64,000 nucleotides of DNA, from contig NC_057789.1 in the NCBI RefSeq assembly GCF_014905175.1, positions 15,056,876 through 15,120,875 of the forward strand. The letters run 5' to 3'. The position numbers and the translations under genes were made by a program. The stretch comes from Aphidius gifuensis. Lineage: Eukaryota > Arthropoda > Insecta > Hymenoptera > Braconidae. The notes beneath the pieces were generated by a model. That model was given only the letters and a program-made list of their open reading frames with translations. It had not been told where the DNA came from and searched no databases. This document shows positions 47,868-58,635 of the stretch, one piece after another (positions within the stretch are counted from its first letter, which is position 1; every line of letters starts with the position of its first letter).

Positions 47868-48569
47868 CATGGTAGAAATATACAGGCATGTCTATGCCTC
47901 GGACGAAAATAAAAACCTACGGCACAGACCATTGGCGGCCATCTTGTTTGCATGTGTGTAAATCTGTGTGTCCGTCATATTATTATTATTGTACTGTTAA
48001 TTATTTATGTATAGCATGCTTAAAAGTTACATTAATCATAAATAAAAACTTCAAAAATATTATTTGATAATTCTACGTATTTATAGATGTTGCAAAACAA
48101 CTAGAAATCGAACTTTTACTTTTTCACAAAAAACAATTCGAAAAAATAAAAGAAATTTTTACATATTTAGTTAACAAACTAGAAGAAGAACAATATAAAT
48201 ATTGCACTGGATGCAATACAATCCTTGGTACATACTTGTACGGCTTGTACGTACATTTGACCGAGAGTTTTCAATGAGCGAAGTATAGAAGATAATAAAA
48301 AAAGAAATAAGAAAAAAAAGTTGAAAAAAATATGTAAAAAAGCTTCATATAAGTTTTATTTTTTATATAATTAATTATTTGTTTATGTGTTTTTATTATT
48401 TTAATCTTCTATTAAGATCATCCTTAATATGTATTTTAATTTATGATTTGAATAAAGTCGCGCCACTTTAGCCAATATGGCAACCAGTGGTCACCACTTC
48501 TTATTGGCTTAAAAAAACGTATGCGCATGGTTTAATTAGATAACAGGAAACCTGTATATTTCTACCATG
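47868..48569. mobile_element. ~700-bp element with 19-bp inverted termini
   Basis: CATGGTAGAAATATACAGG (47868-47886) is exactly complemented by CCTGTATATTTCTACCATG (48551-48569). Both ends abut GTATACAACCA, which belongs to a local ATACAACCAT repeat (48570-48720), so the insertion site may be that repeat. The interior includes a possible exon at 48086-48277. Confidence 0.7.
48086..48277 (+). CDS. Possible small exon/ORF, unrecognised
   Basis: After a TTATAG acceptor-like site, a 63-codon open stretch reads DVAKQLEIELLLFHKKQFEK and includes YKYCTGCNTILGTYLYG before TGA at 48275-48277. A CxxC pair and amphipathic helix-like spacing make it look more protein-like than the surrounding AT-rich DNA. 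No family is recognised, and it could be a fortuitous frame. Confidence 0.25.
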   Translation, partial: DVAKQLEIELLLFHKKQFEKIKEIFTYLVNKLEEEQYKYCTGCNTILGTYLYGLYVHLTESFQ

Positions 48570-48752
48570 TATACAACCATATACAACCATATATGATTGT
48601 ATACAAACTCATACAGTAGTATATCGCAATTTCGTGTATACAAATTTATAAAGTTATATACAGTTCTATACAACCATATATATGGAATTTATAGATCAAA
48701 TTTAAGAATGGTTGTATACAATTATGCTGAAAAGCATCTAAAATATATTCTT

Positions 48753-50600
48753 TTAATATAAACAAATTTGTTGTTGTTGACCTTCGTGGCAATAAACCAT
48801 GCTGTTAAGTAACAACATCTGCCTTAAAAAAAGAAAACAGAATATTAACAAACATCTCTCAAAAACCTTTGACAATGATGATAACACCGATATTGGTTTA
48901 AAATTACAAACATCATATTTACTGCCTACACCCTTATAAACCGGAGTTGTTCTAGCTAGTTTTGAATCATTTGGAAAATAACTATTTTTTAAAAAACAGT
49001 CAAACAAAATTTTCAGTGGATATAGCAACTCATGAGCACAATATTTAAGCAACTTTGCTGGTATTCCATCGGGACCAGTCGCAGTATTATCTTTTAAATT
49101 TAACAACGAGCTTTCAATTAAATTAACACTGAATAAAATACTACTCCCGCCAAGCAATCCAGCCCAACTGTTATAATTTCCCCACTTATTTAATTCATTT
49201 AAATCAGCATCGCTCAATGAATCATAAACTACACAATAATAATCAGCATATAATTGAGCTACAGCATTTGGACTTGATATTAATTCACCATCATGCTTTA
49301 CTATCCATTGACAAATTCTGCTTGACTGAGTTTTTTTAATATGGTGCCAAAACAGCTTTGGGTTAGACTTCAACTTGCTTTTAATATTTCAAAAATACAT
49401 TTTTTTATCCTTGGCTATTCGATTTTTGACAATATTAGACTGCATGCGAAACAAGCTATGATCACCATCTGAATTAATTGAACTATATATTTTTTTATAA
49501 TGATTTTCCGCTGAAATTAATTTTTTTGTTTCAATCGTTTTCCATGATGGATACTTAAATTTACTTTTCTGTTTTTTAACATCAAATATTTTCTTAAATT
49601 GCATATCTAATATATTATAAAACAAAGCTAACATTTCATCTGGGTCATTACATTGGAATAAACTTGACCAATTAGTATAGGATAATAAATATCGCAGACT
49701 ATCTAAAGCCTCAATCTTAAAAAAATAATTATTTAAAGCCAGTGTTTGTTCACGTGGCAAGGATGCATTTATATTAAATAAATTTTTCTTTTTACTTGTC
49801 CACGAAAATTTAACTGCTAATGGTGGATGGTACATACTTGGTTGAACCACCCACTCATGTGCATTAAACACTCCACAAGAAAATGAGCATAAAATAAGTC
49901 TAAGGTTCTGTTTTTATCATTAAGTACATTATTAAATTGATCTAGTCCTACGAATTTCCAAAATTGAAAAAAATTAGATGTAAATTCATCATCAACAATA
50001 CCAAGCAAATGTTCGTGAAGAAATGGCAGATTGAAATCACCAATTAACATAATTTCACCTTCAAGTTTAGTTAATAACTCTGATAAATCATCTAACACAC
50101 TATTATATAATTCAAACTTCGTATTGTGATGCGAAGGAATGTAGATAACATTGATTAAATTTAAAATTAGACCATTAAATTCTAATTTAATTGCAGCAAT
50201 ATCAATGTCGTTATAATTTAATTGTAAATCAATTGATAAATCAATAACTTAAATGTTAATTGATTTACTTATTGCAATCTAGCCCCCATCTTTCTATCTA
50301 CTCTATATACATCATGATAAATAGCATTAAAGTATTCACTAGTAAATCTAGTATCATTTAACCACGTTTCAGTAAATATGTAAATATTGTAACTCATAGC
50401 AACCAAATTATTGACAACAACATCTGCTTCACACAAAATACTAGTAACATTCTGGTAGAAAACTTGCAAACTATTCATAATGCAAGGATAGTTAGAATCT
50501 AAATCAGCAGAGAGATGACTTGTAGCTATTGCTTTGCTGGTTGACGACCTTGATGGATCAGATAATTTCCACATCTTTCTCTTATATACAAGTTTGCTTC
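48753..50600 (-). pseudogene. Jockey/CR1-like LINE ORF2, 3'-truncated
   Basis: Minus-strand pieces in order: 50574-50275 (VFYQNVTSILCEADVVVNNL, IYIFTETWLND), a frame break, 50098-49820 (EIMLIGDFNLPFLHEHLL, NRTLDLFYAH), then 49871-49389 with HPPLAVKF and a Lys-rich linker. 49373-48770 follows, with LFWHHIKKTQSSR, NTATGPDGIPAKLLKYCAHE, ARTTPVYKGVGS and NFKPISVLSSLSKVFERC. This is endonuclease followed by the start of reverse transcriptase. It ends before the palm YADD motif and no 3' end is seen. LINEs are normally truncated at the 5' side, so loss of the 3' half implies a later deletion or replacement at about 48750. Confidence 0.82.
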
Positions 50601-50756
50601 AAATTAAAAATTTTTTAATCTTAAGAAATATTTTTTAAAATCACATTATATTTAGAAACAGCACCTTCATTGACTTAATCGTTTTTTTTGTTTTGGTAGC
50701 AATTACTTTGACTAGCCATAATCAACTATACCATGGTCACTCAAGTCATCGTATAC

Positions 50757-51950
50757 ACTGAGAGAAAAAAAAAGTTATTTTAACGTGACATCAAGTTTTA
50801 CCGGACCCTCTAGCCAATCCGAATAAAAAAACATTGTGTTTTTTATTCATTTTCACGTGATGTTAGAATGATAAAAACGTTAAGAGCCTTACACGTGAAT
50901 TCCAAGTTTTTTTCCTGAGATGTCAAATTATAATATCGTTAAAATCGAGTAAAAGATGCTTGAGTTTATTAGTTTATTTGAAATCGTGCATAATTCAAAT
51001 TAAATTTAAATATTTTCACTGGACGATCACGTGAATTTAGAAGCCCACGTTTTTCAAACGAGATAAAAGATTTATATTCACGTGATCATCCAGTGAAAAT
51101 AAAATCGAATGCGATCGTCAGAAATTTTAGTCTCAAAAAAATAAACAAATGACTGTATGTGTAGAGCTGATGAATCAAGTAAAAATCACAGGGCAACAAA
51201 GTATTCTTAATATTCTTTTTTCTCCGTCAGTTATTGATTTTTTTTTTTTCGTTGACCTTGTACATTAATTTCTTAGCTTCATCTTTTTCTTAGTTACTGC
51301 TTTTCCTTGGAATTTTTTAACAAATAAATTACATGTAATTTATCTATCGAAGAAATAAAAATACTGAGGATAAGGAGTAGCTAAGAAAAAGATGAAGCTA
51401 AGGAATTGATGTCATTAAAAAAATTATGTGGTAAGCAGCATTAATTCGTTAGATCCATTTTTTTTTCTTGACCACAGCTTGTCCTTGGTAGTTTTGATTA
51501 TATAATGAATAAAATATATGGGATTTATTTTTTAAAAATAGAAATGTCCGAGAAAAAGCAGTAGCTAAGAAAAAAATGAAACTGAGGAATAAATGCTGCT
51601 TACTCCATAGTTTTTTTGGCTACATTAATTCCTTAGCTTCATCTTTTTCTTGGCTACTGCTTTTCTTTGGTATTTTAATTTATCAAAATTAATTTTATTA
51701 ATTTTCTTTGTCAAATAAATAATTAAAAATACCAAGGACAAGCAGTGGTTAAGAAAAAAATGAAGCTAAGAAATTAATGTAGCCAAAAAAATTATGGAGT
51801 AAGCAGCATTAATTCCTCAGCTTCATCTTTTTCTCAGCTACTGCTTTCTCTTGGACATTCTTTTCTTTTTAAATCAACCACATGTGTTTTATTTATTTAA
51901 TAATGTTTTACATTTTGAAAGATTTTCCATTTTGTTTCTAGCCGGGACAG
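50757..51950. repeat. ACACTGAGAGAAAAA element with CTTAGCTTCATCTTTTTC palindromes
   Basis: It opens with ACACTGAGAGAAAAAAAAAG at 50757, the same tip style as the foldback at 2719. An inner inverted pair (TATTTTCACTGGACGATCAC near 51010 against GTGATCATCCAGTGAAAATA near 51083) is visible. From 51265 to 51860, alternating blocks of TTAGCTTCATCTTTTTCTTA then GCTACTGCTTTTCCTTGG and their complements recur about every 170 bp. The segment 50830-51304 has a near-identical copy at 58717-59180. No coding is present. Confidence 0.75.
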
Positions 51951-52137
51951 TGACAAATCCGTTTTGATTTTGAAGAATCGAGAATCAATTTGATAGGGAT
52001 TCTAATTTTCTCACGTGAACCGCGGGGAAAACGAATATGGGAAACGCACTGTGGGCGTGGCCAATCGCTGTAAGCAGTCGGCAAAAAAAGAAACTAATTA
52101 CATGCAGTCAAGTATACCCCATTAACATAGAATTTTA

Positions 52138-52460
52138 TTGTTTATTAAAAAAATGTTATTAACTATTGAGTATATACTGTCATGGGCACGAAAAACGAAT
52201 TCCTCACGAAATTTCCTTGAAGAAAATCGTATTATATATGCGGAACATATTACGAGTATTGGTGTAAAAATTGATTCAAGTGATGAATATCATGAGTTTG
52301 CGACTTGTATACAAACACCTCATCCAAAAGAACCATGTCATGATACTGAAGGTCGATTTAAAAAAATTAATGGTGAAATATTATCAGTAACATATTCATG
52401 CAAAGCTGGTCTAGGAGAAAAATGCAAACATATCCTTGGTTTCCTTATTTACTGTTCTTT
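52138..52460 (+). CDS. SWIM-type zinc-finger exon (YqaJ/transposon-associated type), partial
   Basis: The open stretch includes LLTIEYILSWARKTNSSRNF, then IIYAEHITSIGVKI, CIQTPHPKEPCHDTEGRFKK and a SWIM-like YSCKAGLGEKCKHILGFLIY, in which the cysteines and the His (C...C.H) could bind zinc. The frame ends at a canonical donor (GTAAGT at 52461), so it is probably an internal exon. A possible acceptor is AACATAG near 52129. This layout (AEHI..., C.QT.HP, CSCKAGL..KCKHI) is common in insect multicopy proteins whose C-terminus carries a YqaJ-like nuclease. No such domain is found downstream here, so it is probably an orphan fragment. Confidence 0.55.
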
Positions 52461-53146
52461 GTAAGTTTTATTTTTATAAATATGTATTTTGTTTATACGA
52501 ATGACAGGTTAAAGTGACAGGTTCATAACAGAAATTTCTGTTCTCCTCATAAGTAGTTAGTAAATTACATGATGGGACAGCATTTTTTAAAAAAATGTGC
52601 ATTGGTTCTGATGCATCGAGAGCTAATTATTTAAAGCCAACAAAAACTTGTTCCTTGTGATGTTGAAGTATTTAGAGTTTTGTTTACATATAGATAGGTA
52701 TACTTACTCTTCATATAATCATAGTAATTAAAATGAAGAGAGCATGCCATCGCTTTTTTATTTACTGTTTTGATTTTTAACGCACGTTTCCAAGCATCGC
52801 ACCGATTTATTTTATTAAAGTCACCGAAATAATTTTCTACTTTGACAGGTTGTTGTTTGTCTAACCTCGAAAATGCATGGAAACTCAGATTTCTATTTCT
52901 TCTGGAATTACTGTTGCACCCAGAAACGTGAAGTCTTGTTTTTTTTTTTTCATATCATTTTTGGGGAAAATTTTGTACCAGACGTTTTAAACAATTAGTG
53001 AAAATATTATTTGTTTATTAATTTAGTATATATACTGTGTATACCACATACGAATGACTGGATGAAATAGTTTCCAGAAATGTACCACCAGAGTCGTGGT
53101 GAATTGTGCCTTTCCCAATAAAACGACTGTTTTTCACTGTAAGAAG
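52461..53146. other. Gap without recognised gene
   Basis: Mixed AT-rich sequence after the SWIM exon donor. No following exon of that gene is recognisable. Confidence 0.4.
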
Positions 53147-53752
53147 TAGCGCTACTGTCGTTTAATCTTGGTTATCTTCCCGCGACATGTTAGAATATCA
53201 AATACACGTTGGCCGATTTAACATGGATACAATGAGCGACAACTCGAAACAAGCCGATTGGTGATCGGGATCAAACTAGAATAAATACAGATAAGCAAAG
53301 CACATCTTCTCTCAAGATGGGAGCTTCTGCGTCTTACATGCGGCCAATGTTTCTTTTTAAATATTCCATACAGGATTGATATATTTTCAGGGTAAACCGT
53401 TGCGATTTATGACGATTGAGCAAGTAAATATTGTAACCTAAAATTCTTTATATTTATAGTCAGTGGTGGCGCTACTGTCGTTAAATCTTGGTTGTCTTAT
53501 CCTGACATGTTGAAATATTAAATACACGTTGGTTGATTTAACATCGATACAATGCGCGACAACTCGAAACAAGTCAATTGGTGCTCGAAGTCAAACGAGA
53601 ATAAATACAGAAAATCAAAGTCCATCTTCTCTCAAGATGGGAGCATTTGCGTTCTACTGGCGGCCAATGTTTTGACATGAATCGTTACGTGAATCGCAAC
53701 GGTTCACCCTGGAAATATATCAATCTTTTGTGGAATATTTGAAAGGAAACAT
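53147..53752. repeat. Direct duplication of ~205 bp plus inverted tails
   Basis: 53147-53352 and 53468-53672 are diverged direct repeats (GCGCTACTGTCGTT(T/A)AATC, ACACGTTGG, GCGACAACTCGAAACAAG, CTTCTCTCAAGATGGGAGC), spaced about 320 bp. Between and after them, ATTGATATATTTTCAGGGTA with CGTTGCGATT (53380-53410) is mirrored by AATCGCAACG with CACCCTGGAAATATATCAAT (53695-53735). Part of the tail returns a third time at 53905-53950. It looks like an unclassified compound repeat. Confidence 0.75.
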
Positions 53753-55707
53753 TGTCATTTATTTCATATTTCTACATCTCGCCATGAGAGGGCTAAGATT
53801 CAATGAGCGTAGCGCCACAACTAATCCCAAATCACAAGAATTTCAAGTTACGTTATTTATTATCTAAATCATCATAAATCGTGAAAATTTAGGCTAAAAA
53901 TATATCAATCTTGTGTGGAATGTTTAAGAGAAAACATAGAACACATATAGGTCGCAAATGCTCTCATCTTGTGAGAAGATAGTTTTTGCTTGTTTACAAA
54001 CGGGCTTGTTTTATTTCCAGCATCATGCGATTTTCTTCTATTTGTGATCACTTTTGTTATAAGTCATGGTTCAGATGCACCATTCTTGTTGTAAGATAGA
54101 TTTTGCATGATGACAGATCTACCCTGCTGCGGCAAATATAAGTCTTTCTTGCTTGACTGAGTTAGCTTTCTGTTTTCGCCACTAGTTGTCGCATGTTTTT
54201 CACATGTGGGTTTTTTCTCCACACATTTAAAAAGACTTGCGAAAAAAAAACACAAGTATTATATTTATACTGAAGCTTACTATTATTAAGGGCGTCATAA
54301 ATATTTAGTTTTTTGGGTCATGACAATTCGTGATTGTCATGGTTTTGATTATCATTCCCAATTATCAGGGAGTAGTTAAAATAAAATTCAGCTAATTTTC
54401 CGATATAATGAGAATATTCGACATTCAACTCCACGGCTATAGTCAAATGATTCCAGATCATTTCGAAAGATAAAAACAATTTCAATAAATTTCAGCAATA
54501 CGATGCACATAATATGATTATTAGATATAATATTTTTCAATCTTCTGAGAAAATTGTACCATTTGCAGCTGAGCATCCACAGTAGTCTTACTAAAAGAAA
54601 ATTATTTCCAGAAAATTTTGTATTTTTGGATCAAACTTATTTCGACTTTTTGTATATTTTTATTTTAATGTTATATAAATTCATCCGACTATACTCAAAA
54701 TTATCAGCGTTTGTCTTAGGAATAATATTTTTTTTGTCGATAGTCAATCGAATTCATTTATTACAATACTGATAGCAGAAATATAAGTCCATTGTCAGTT
54801 AATTGTTTCTTATTCGAATATTATACTTTTCTAAATTCAATATATATAATTACCATTGTTTTGAATCAAACAATTGTCAATTGGAATGATTTAGTCAAAT
54901 TTTATGTCGAATATATTTAATCTGTACAAATAATTTTGCCATCTTCTTACAAAATGCGTCATTATTCAGATATGATTTCAGAATGTGCATTGAAGATATA
55001 TAATAATTTTAATGCTTTTTTTCAACAACGGAACAAAAAAATTACTAGAATATAGTTATTATTAAAAAAAAAAAATATAATTATACTGATCTAAAATTTT
55101 GTTGGACCGCGGTTAACGTAGCGAAAAGTATTTTATTGCCATACAGAAATTTTTTAATTCAACACGATAATCGATACCAAAAAAATCATACTTATTAGAA
55201 TGTGAATTCTCCAATCTTGAGAGAAAATTGCATTTTTTCAGATAAATATTTACAAGATCTGTTCAATTTTAAATTTTCCTACCAGAAAAGTTGTATTTTT
55301 TTTTATAATCTCTCAAGTTTTCAAACAAGAGTTTATGAATTTTATTTGAAAGATTGACTGTCTGGTTTGAAGATAATCACTAGTTGTTCAGTTTTTTTCC
55401 CGTGAAATTCAGCCCATCATAAATCAAGATTGGAAAGTTTTTATAAAATCGGCGATTTCTCTCAGTATATACAAGTAAGAACTGATAATTTAAAAGATGC
55501 AAAATTATTACATCAATTCTTATGTGATGTTGAAAATGGTTGAATCATAGGTTAAATATACATTGGTTAAATGAAAAAAAAAAAACATTTGTATCCAGTG
55601 ATAAACTTGGTGATTTAAGACTGTACAAAAATTAGAAAAAATAAACATCAAGCACTTGAAACTGAATTATTAAGGAAAAAAATATTTGTCCTTTAAAACG
55701 ATCACCC
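53753..55707. other. Gap without recognised gene
   Basis: AT-rich intron with the partial repeat tail at 53905-53990. Short frames at 54064-54255 (-) and 54554-54772 (+) show no domain. No RNA gene is seen. Confidence 0.45.
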
Positions 55708-55796
55708 CGTGGCCAAGTTGGTTAAAGCATGCGTTTAGGAATTATTAATTCATTTGGGTAGCCGTTCGTCAGTTCAAATCCTGCTAGTTGCATCCA
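55708..55796 (+). tRNA. tRNA-like sequence, probably a pseudogene or SINE head
   Basis: GTGGCCAAGTTGGTTAAAGC is a good A-box/D-arm match and CAGTTCAAATCCTG a B-box/T-arm match, spaced as in a tRNA with a long variable arm. The acceptor ends do not pair clearly, and the anticodon stem is unclear. Confidence 0.4.
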
Positions 55797-56228
55797 CATT
55801 ATTATAGAACGAGCACATTGCCGCACTACGCGCGCCTGTATCCATAATTTCTAATCTATATTTATTATAATTGAGGAATTCTAATCGATTTTTACGAATA
55901 GTTTTTTCTTTTTAATGATTACTTAGTTTTCTTTAATTATGAAGATAAATCATTATCAATATAATATCATTTAAATAATTTTTATGTATGACGAGGACAG
56001 TTATATTTTCTGAGATTTTCTCTGCCCAAAGCTGATCTATTTTTCAAATCAATTCCAGGGTAGTTTGTAATAAATTAAACTAAAAAAGAAAACATGTAAG
56101 TCGAGGACAGTTTTTATTAAAAAAAATTAATTATATTCAAGTTCCATTTTTATAAAAGTTTTATATAATAAAACTCGGTATGATTTATTGAATTTAAATC
56201 ACTCGAAGGTCACTTTTTGTTCATTTGA

Positions 56229-56311
56229 TTTATTTCGTTAAACAACAAAAAAACAAACTATGTCTCACTCACTCTTTTTTTTTTTTGTTTTTTTGTTGCT
56301 AACGAAATAAA
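56229..56311. repeat. Hairpin, ~30-bp arms
   Basis: TTTATTTCGTTAAACAACAA plus AAAAACAAA is mirrored by TTTGTTTTTTTGTTGC plus TAACGAAATAAA. The loop is about 25 bp. Confidence 0.75.
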
Positions 56312-56441
56312 TAAAAAAAAAAATAGAAAAAAGCAAACAGAATAAATTCATAGAGAGTAAGTGAGAAAAAAACAATGACCATCCAAATGTCCCGAAGACC
56401 GATGATGTATATCCTTTTTATATGAGAATCGTCTTATATAG

Positions 56442-57788
56442 AGACTGTCCCATTTTAATTGGATGATGAATTTTTCTCGAAAAATATGGCTCGAATTAAT
56501 AAATGATTCAAGTAAAAAGTGTAGGGTTTGGAAAGGGACATAGGAAAAAAAAAAAACCTCAAAAAATTAAAACTGGCGGAGTTTCAGACATGAACATAAT
56601 TTTTTTAAAGAGATACTATATTTTTGTTGTACTAAAAAGTTTTTTACATCAAAACTAATACTTTTTATTTGAAAAATTTTTCGATAAAACCACTTTTTTT
56701 CGGCCCGATTTTATCGGTTGATGGATTTTCCTCAAAAAATATGGCTTTAATTCAAAAATGATGTTGAGAAAAGTTGTAGTATTCAGATAGACAAACACAA
56801 AAAAAAAAAAACAAAAATTAAAAAAAGTTCAAAATGGCGGAGTTAGAAGGGCTGGTACCGAGTTCGCTCCAAAGCCGGAATAAGGCCAAAGGAAAAATCC
56901 GAGTTCGTTCCGAAAGGCGTTATTTTGGCATCTAAGTTCGCTCCAAACGCTCTCTTTCTAATATTACCCTACTTTCGTTTTGAGTACCCCCTCATTTTAC
57001 ATTTCTCTTCACATTGAAGCTAAGTAAAAAATTTCGCTGGTAAAATAATGTAGATATTGATTGTATGGCTATAATTATAACTAAGTAGAAGATCTAGCGG
57101 CTAAGTTAAAAATTTTGCTGGTAATATAATTTATATATTGATTATTTGGATACAATTACAGCTAAGTAAAAAATCTAGCTAAGAAAAAGATGTAGCTAAG
57201 TAAAATAACGTAGATATTGATTGTTTGGCTATAATTACAGCTAAGCGAAAAATTCGGCAGAAAGTGGAAGGGGGACGGTAGAGAAAACGATTGGAGCCAA
57301 CTTGGATTCTTTAGATTTTTCAAACAGAAGCGAACTCGGATGAACCGGTCTTCCCGAAAAATTGAATCCGCTTATTTCTCGAAAGATGGAGTAAACTCGG
57401 CAATTGCCGTTAGAAGCATGAACAAAGTTTCGAAAAAAAAATTGATTTTTTCGAAAAATTTATTTAGAAAAGTGTTAGTCTTAATGTGAACAATTTTTGA
57501 GTGAATAAAAATTACATCTAACGTCAAAAAAAAACAATGTTGATACTTCAAACTTCGCCATTTTCGACTTTTAAAAAGAAATTTTTTTTCCTTTTCGTGT
57601 TTGTCTTTCTATACGCTACAACTTTTCTAAATATTGTTTTTAAACTCAAGACATATTTTTTTAAAAAAAACCAACAACAGATAAAATCAGGCCGAAAAAA
57701 AAAGTGATTTTATCGAAAAATTTTTCAAATAAAAAGTGTTAGTTTTAATGTATGAAAAATCCATTATTAGATCAAAAAGGGACAGTCT
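56442..57788. mobile_element. Foldback/MITE, copy 2 of the 1275-2185 family, with nested insertion
   Basis: AGACTGTCCCATTTTAAT at 56442 is mirrored by ATCAAAAAGGGACAGTCT ending at 57788, giving better termini than copy 1. Internal blocks match copy 1 in the same order (ATGGCTCGAATTAAT, GTGTAGGGTTTGG, CGGCCCGATTTTATCGG). A 559-bp MITE interrupts it at 56850-57408. Short frames are artefacts. Confidence 0.85.
56850..57408. mobile_element. 559-bp hAT-like MITE, 8-bp TSD GTTAGAAG
   Basis: GTTAGAAG occurs on both sides (56842-56849, 57409-57416). The termini GGCTGGTACCGAGTTCGCTC and GAGTAAACTCGGCAATTGCC are imperfect inverted repeats. An 8-bp duplication is the hAT signature. The interior carries the same TAGCTAAGTAAAA/GTTTGGCTATAATTA words found at 20740-21055, so that intron region may hold a decayed relative. 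Confidence 0.88.
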
Positions 57789-58147
57789 TTATATCTTAAT
57801 TCTTTTTCACCTCTCTCACTCTCTTACTTTATCAGCAATAATAAATTAATTGAAAAAAAAAATTTCATCAATAATTTTTTTTTTATACTTTCGATAATGT
57901 TTCTTTATCGATTCTGGATCAGAAATCCTGATTGAGTCTTGATCTATTTTTGCGTCATGTTTTTATCAATTCTTAATCGAACAACTCGATTTGAATTTAG
58001 GCTACCTGATCAACTTTTTGTTGCTATCCTGAAGTCAAATTCTACTCGGACTTACGGGTCACAGTCAGAAAGTGATTCGGAAGCAGAATATCACAAAAAA
58101 AAAATTGTTGTAACGTAATTCATGTAACGTTTGAATTTTTATTTCAG
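57789..58147. other. Intron end before PGM exon B
   Basis: AT-rich, with repeated GATTGAGTCTTGATC-like words near 57925-57980 resembling the 19.2 kb repeat. It ends in the acceptor TTTTTATTTCAG. No separate gene is seen. Confidence 0.5.
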
Positions 58148-58350
58148 TGACAGGCCCCTATGCTCAATGTATATTTGGGACAGAATTGGGCGTGGGTGAG
58201 TCCAGTATCGTGCACTCGACTCCACTAGAAGATTTTGGTGGCTTGCATCCTGATCCTAATTTAACCTATGCATCAAATTTGGTAGACACTGTTCGGAAAG
58301 GAGTTTATGATATGGGAGTCGCGTTTGACGGTGACGGTGATAGAAATATG
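58148..58350 (+). CDS. Pgm1: Phosphoglucomutase, internal exon B (metal-binding loop)
   Basis: The acceptor TTTCAG at 58142-58147 opens an exon whose first two bases complete the split Val codon from exon A. It encodes TGPYAQCIFGTELGVG, then STPLEDFGGLHPDPNLTYAS and the Mg2+-binding loop VAFDGDGDRNM, before the donor GTAATT at 58351. This is the domain II metal site of the alpha-D-phosphohexomutase family. The exon ends in phase 0. An alternative reading through the donor meets TAG at 58372, so splicing is needed for a full product. No lesion is visible. Confidence 0.95.
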
Positions 58351-58433
58351 GTAATTAATAATAACGGTCAATAGTTGATATACCGAAAAATATGGATGGG
58401 TAATGCAGAAATAATCTTTATGGGCTTTTTCAG

Positions 58434-58635
58434 ATAATTGGAAAAAATGCATTTTTTGTCAATCCATCAGATTCATTGGCAGTTTTAGCAGATAATTTAG
58501 AGCTTATTCCATATTTTAAAAAAACAGGTATCAAAGGATTCGCGAGATCTATGCCGACAGGTTCTGCTGTGGACCGAGTGGCATTGAATAAGGCATGTGA
58601 TATATTCGAAGTACCTACTGGATGGAAATACTTCG
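58434..58635 (+). CDS. Pgm1: Phosphoglucomutase, internal exon C (sugar-binding domain III)
   Basis: The 83-bp intron (58351-58433, GTAATT...TTTTTCAG) precedes ATA ATT GGA, giving IIGKNAFFVNPSDSLAVLAD and then GIKGFARSMPTGSAVDRVAL and FEVPTGWKYFG. The last matches the conserved PTGWK(F/Y)FG of PGM. The donor GTAAGT follows at 58636 (phase 1). The next expected exon, with the GEESFG sugar-binding loop, is not found in the remaining 5.3 kb, so another long intron follows. The final 31 bp and donor are repeated at 59181-59211. Confidence 0.95.

Larger units (their letters stand above)
20465..58147 (+). other. Pgm1: 37.7 kb phase-1 intron of phosphoglucomutase
   Basis: Bounded by donor G|GTAATA after exon A and acceptor TTTATTTCAG before exon B. 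The join is in phase and restores conserved PGM sequence, so both exons should belong to one transcript unless the assembly is wrong. It is packed with nested elements: two LINEs, two solo LTRs, several DNA transposons, many foldbacks and a METTL3-derived exon. Genes inside lie on both strands. Confidence 0.85.
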
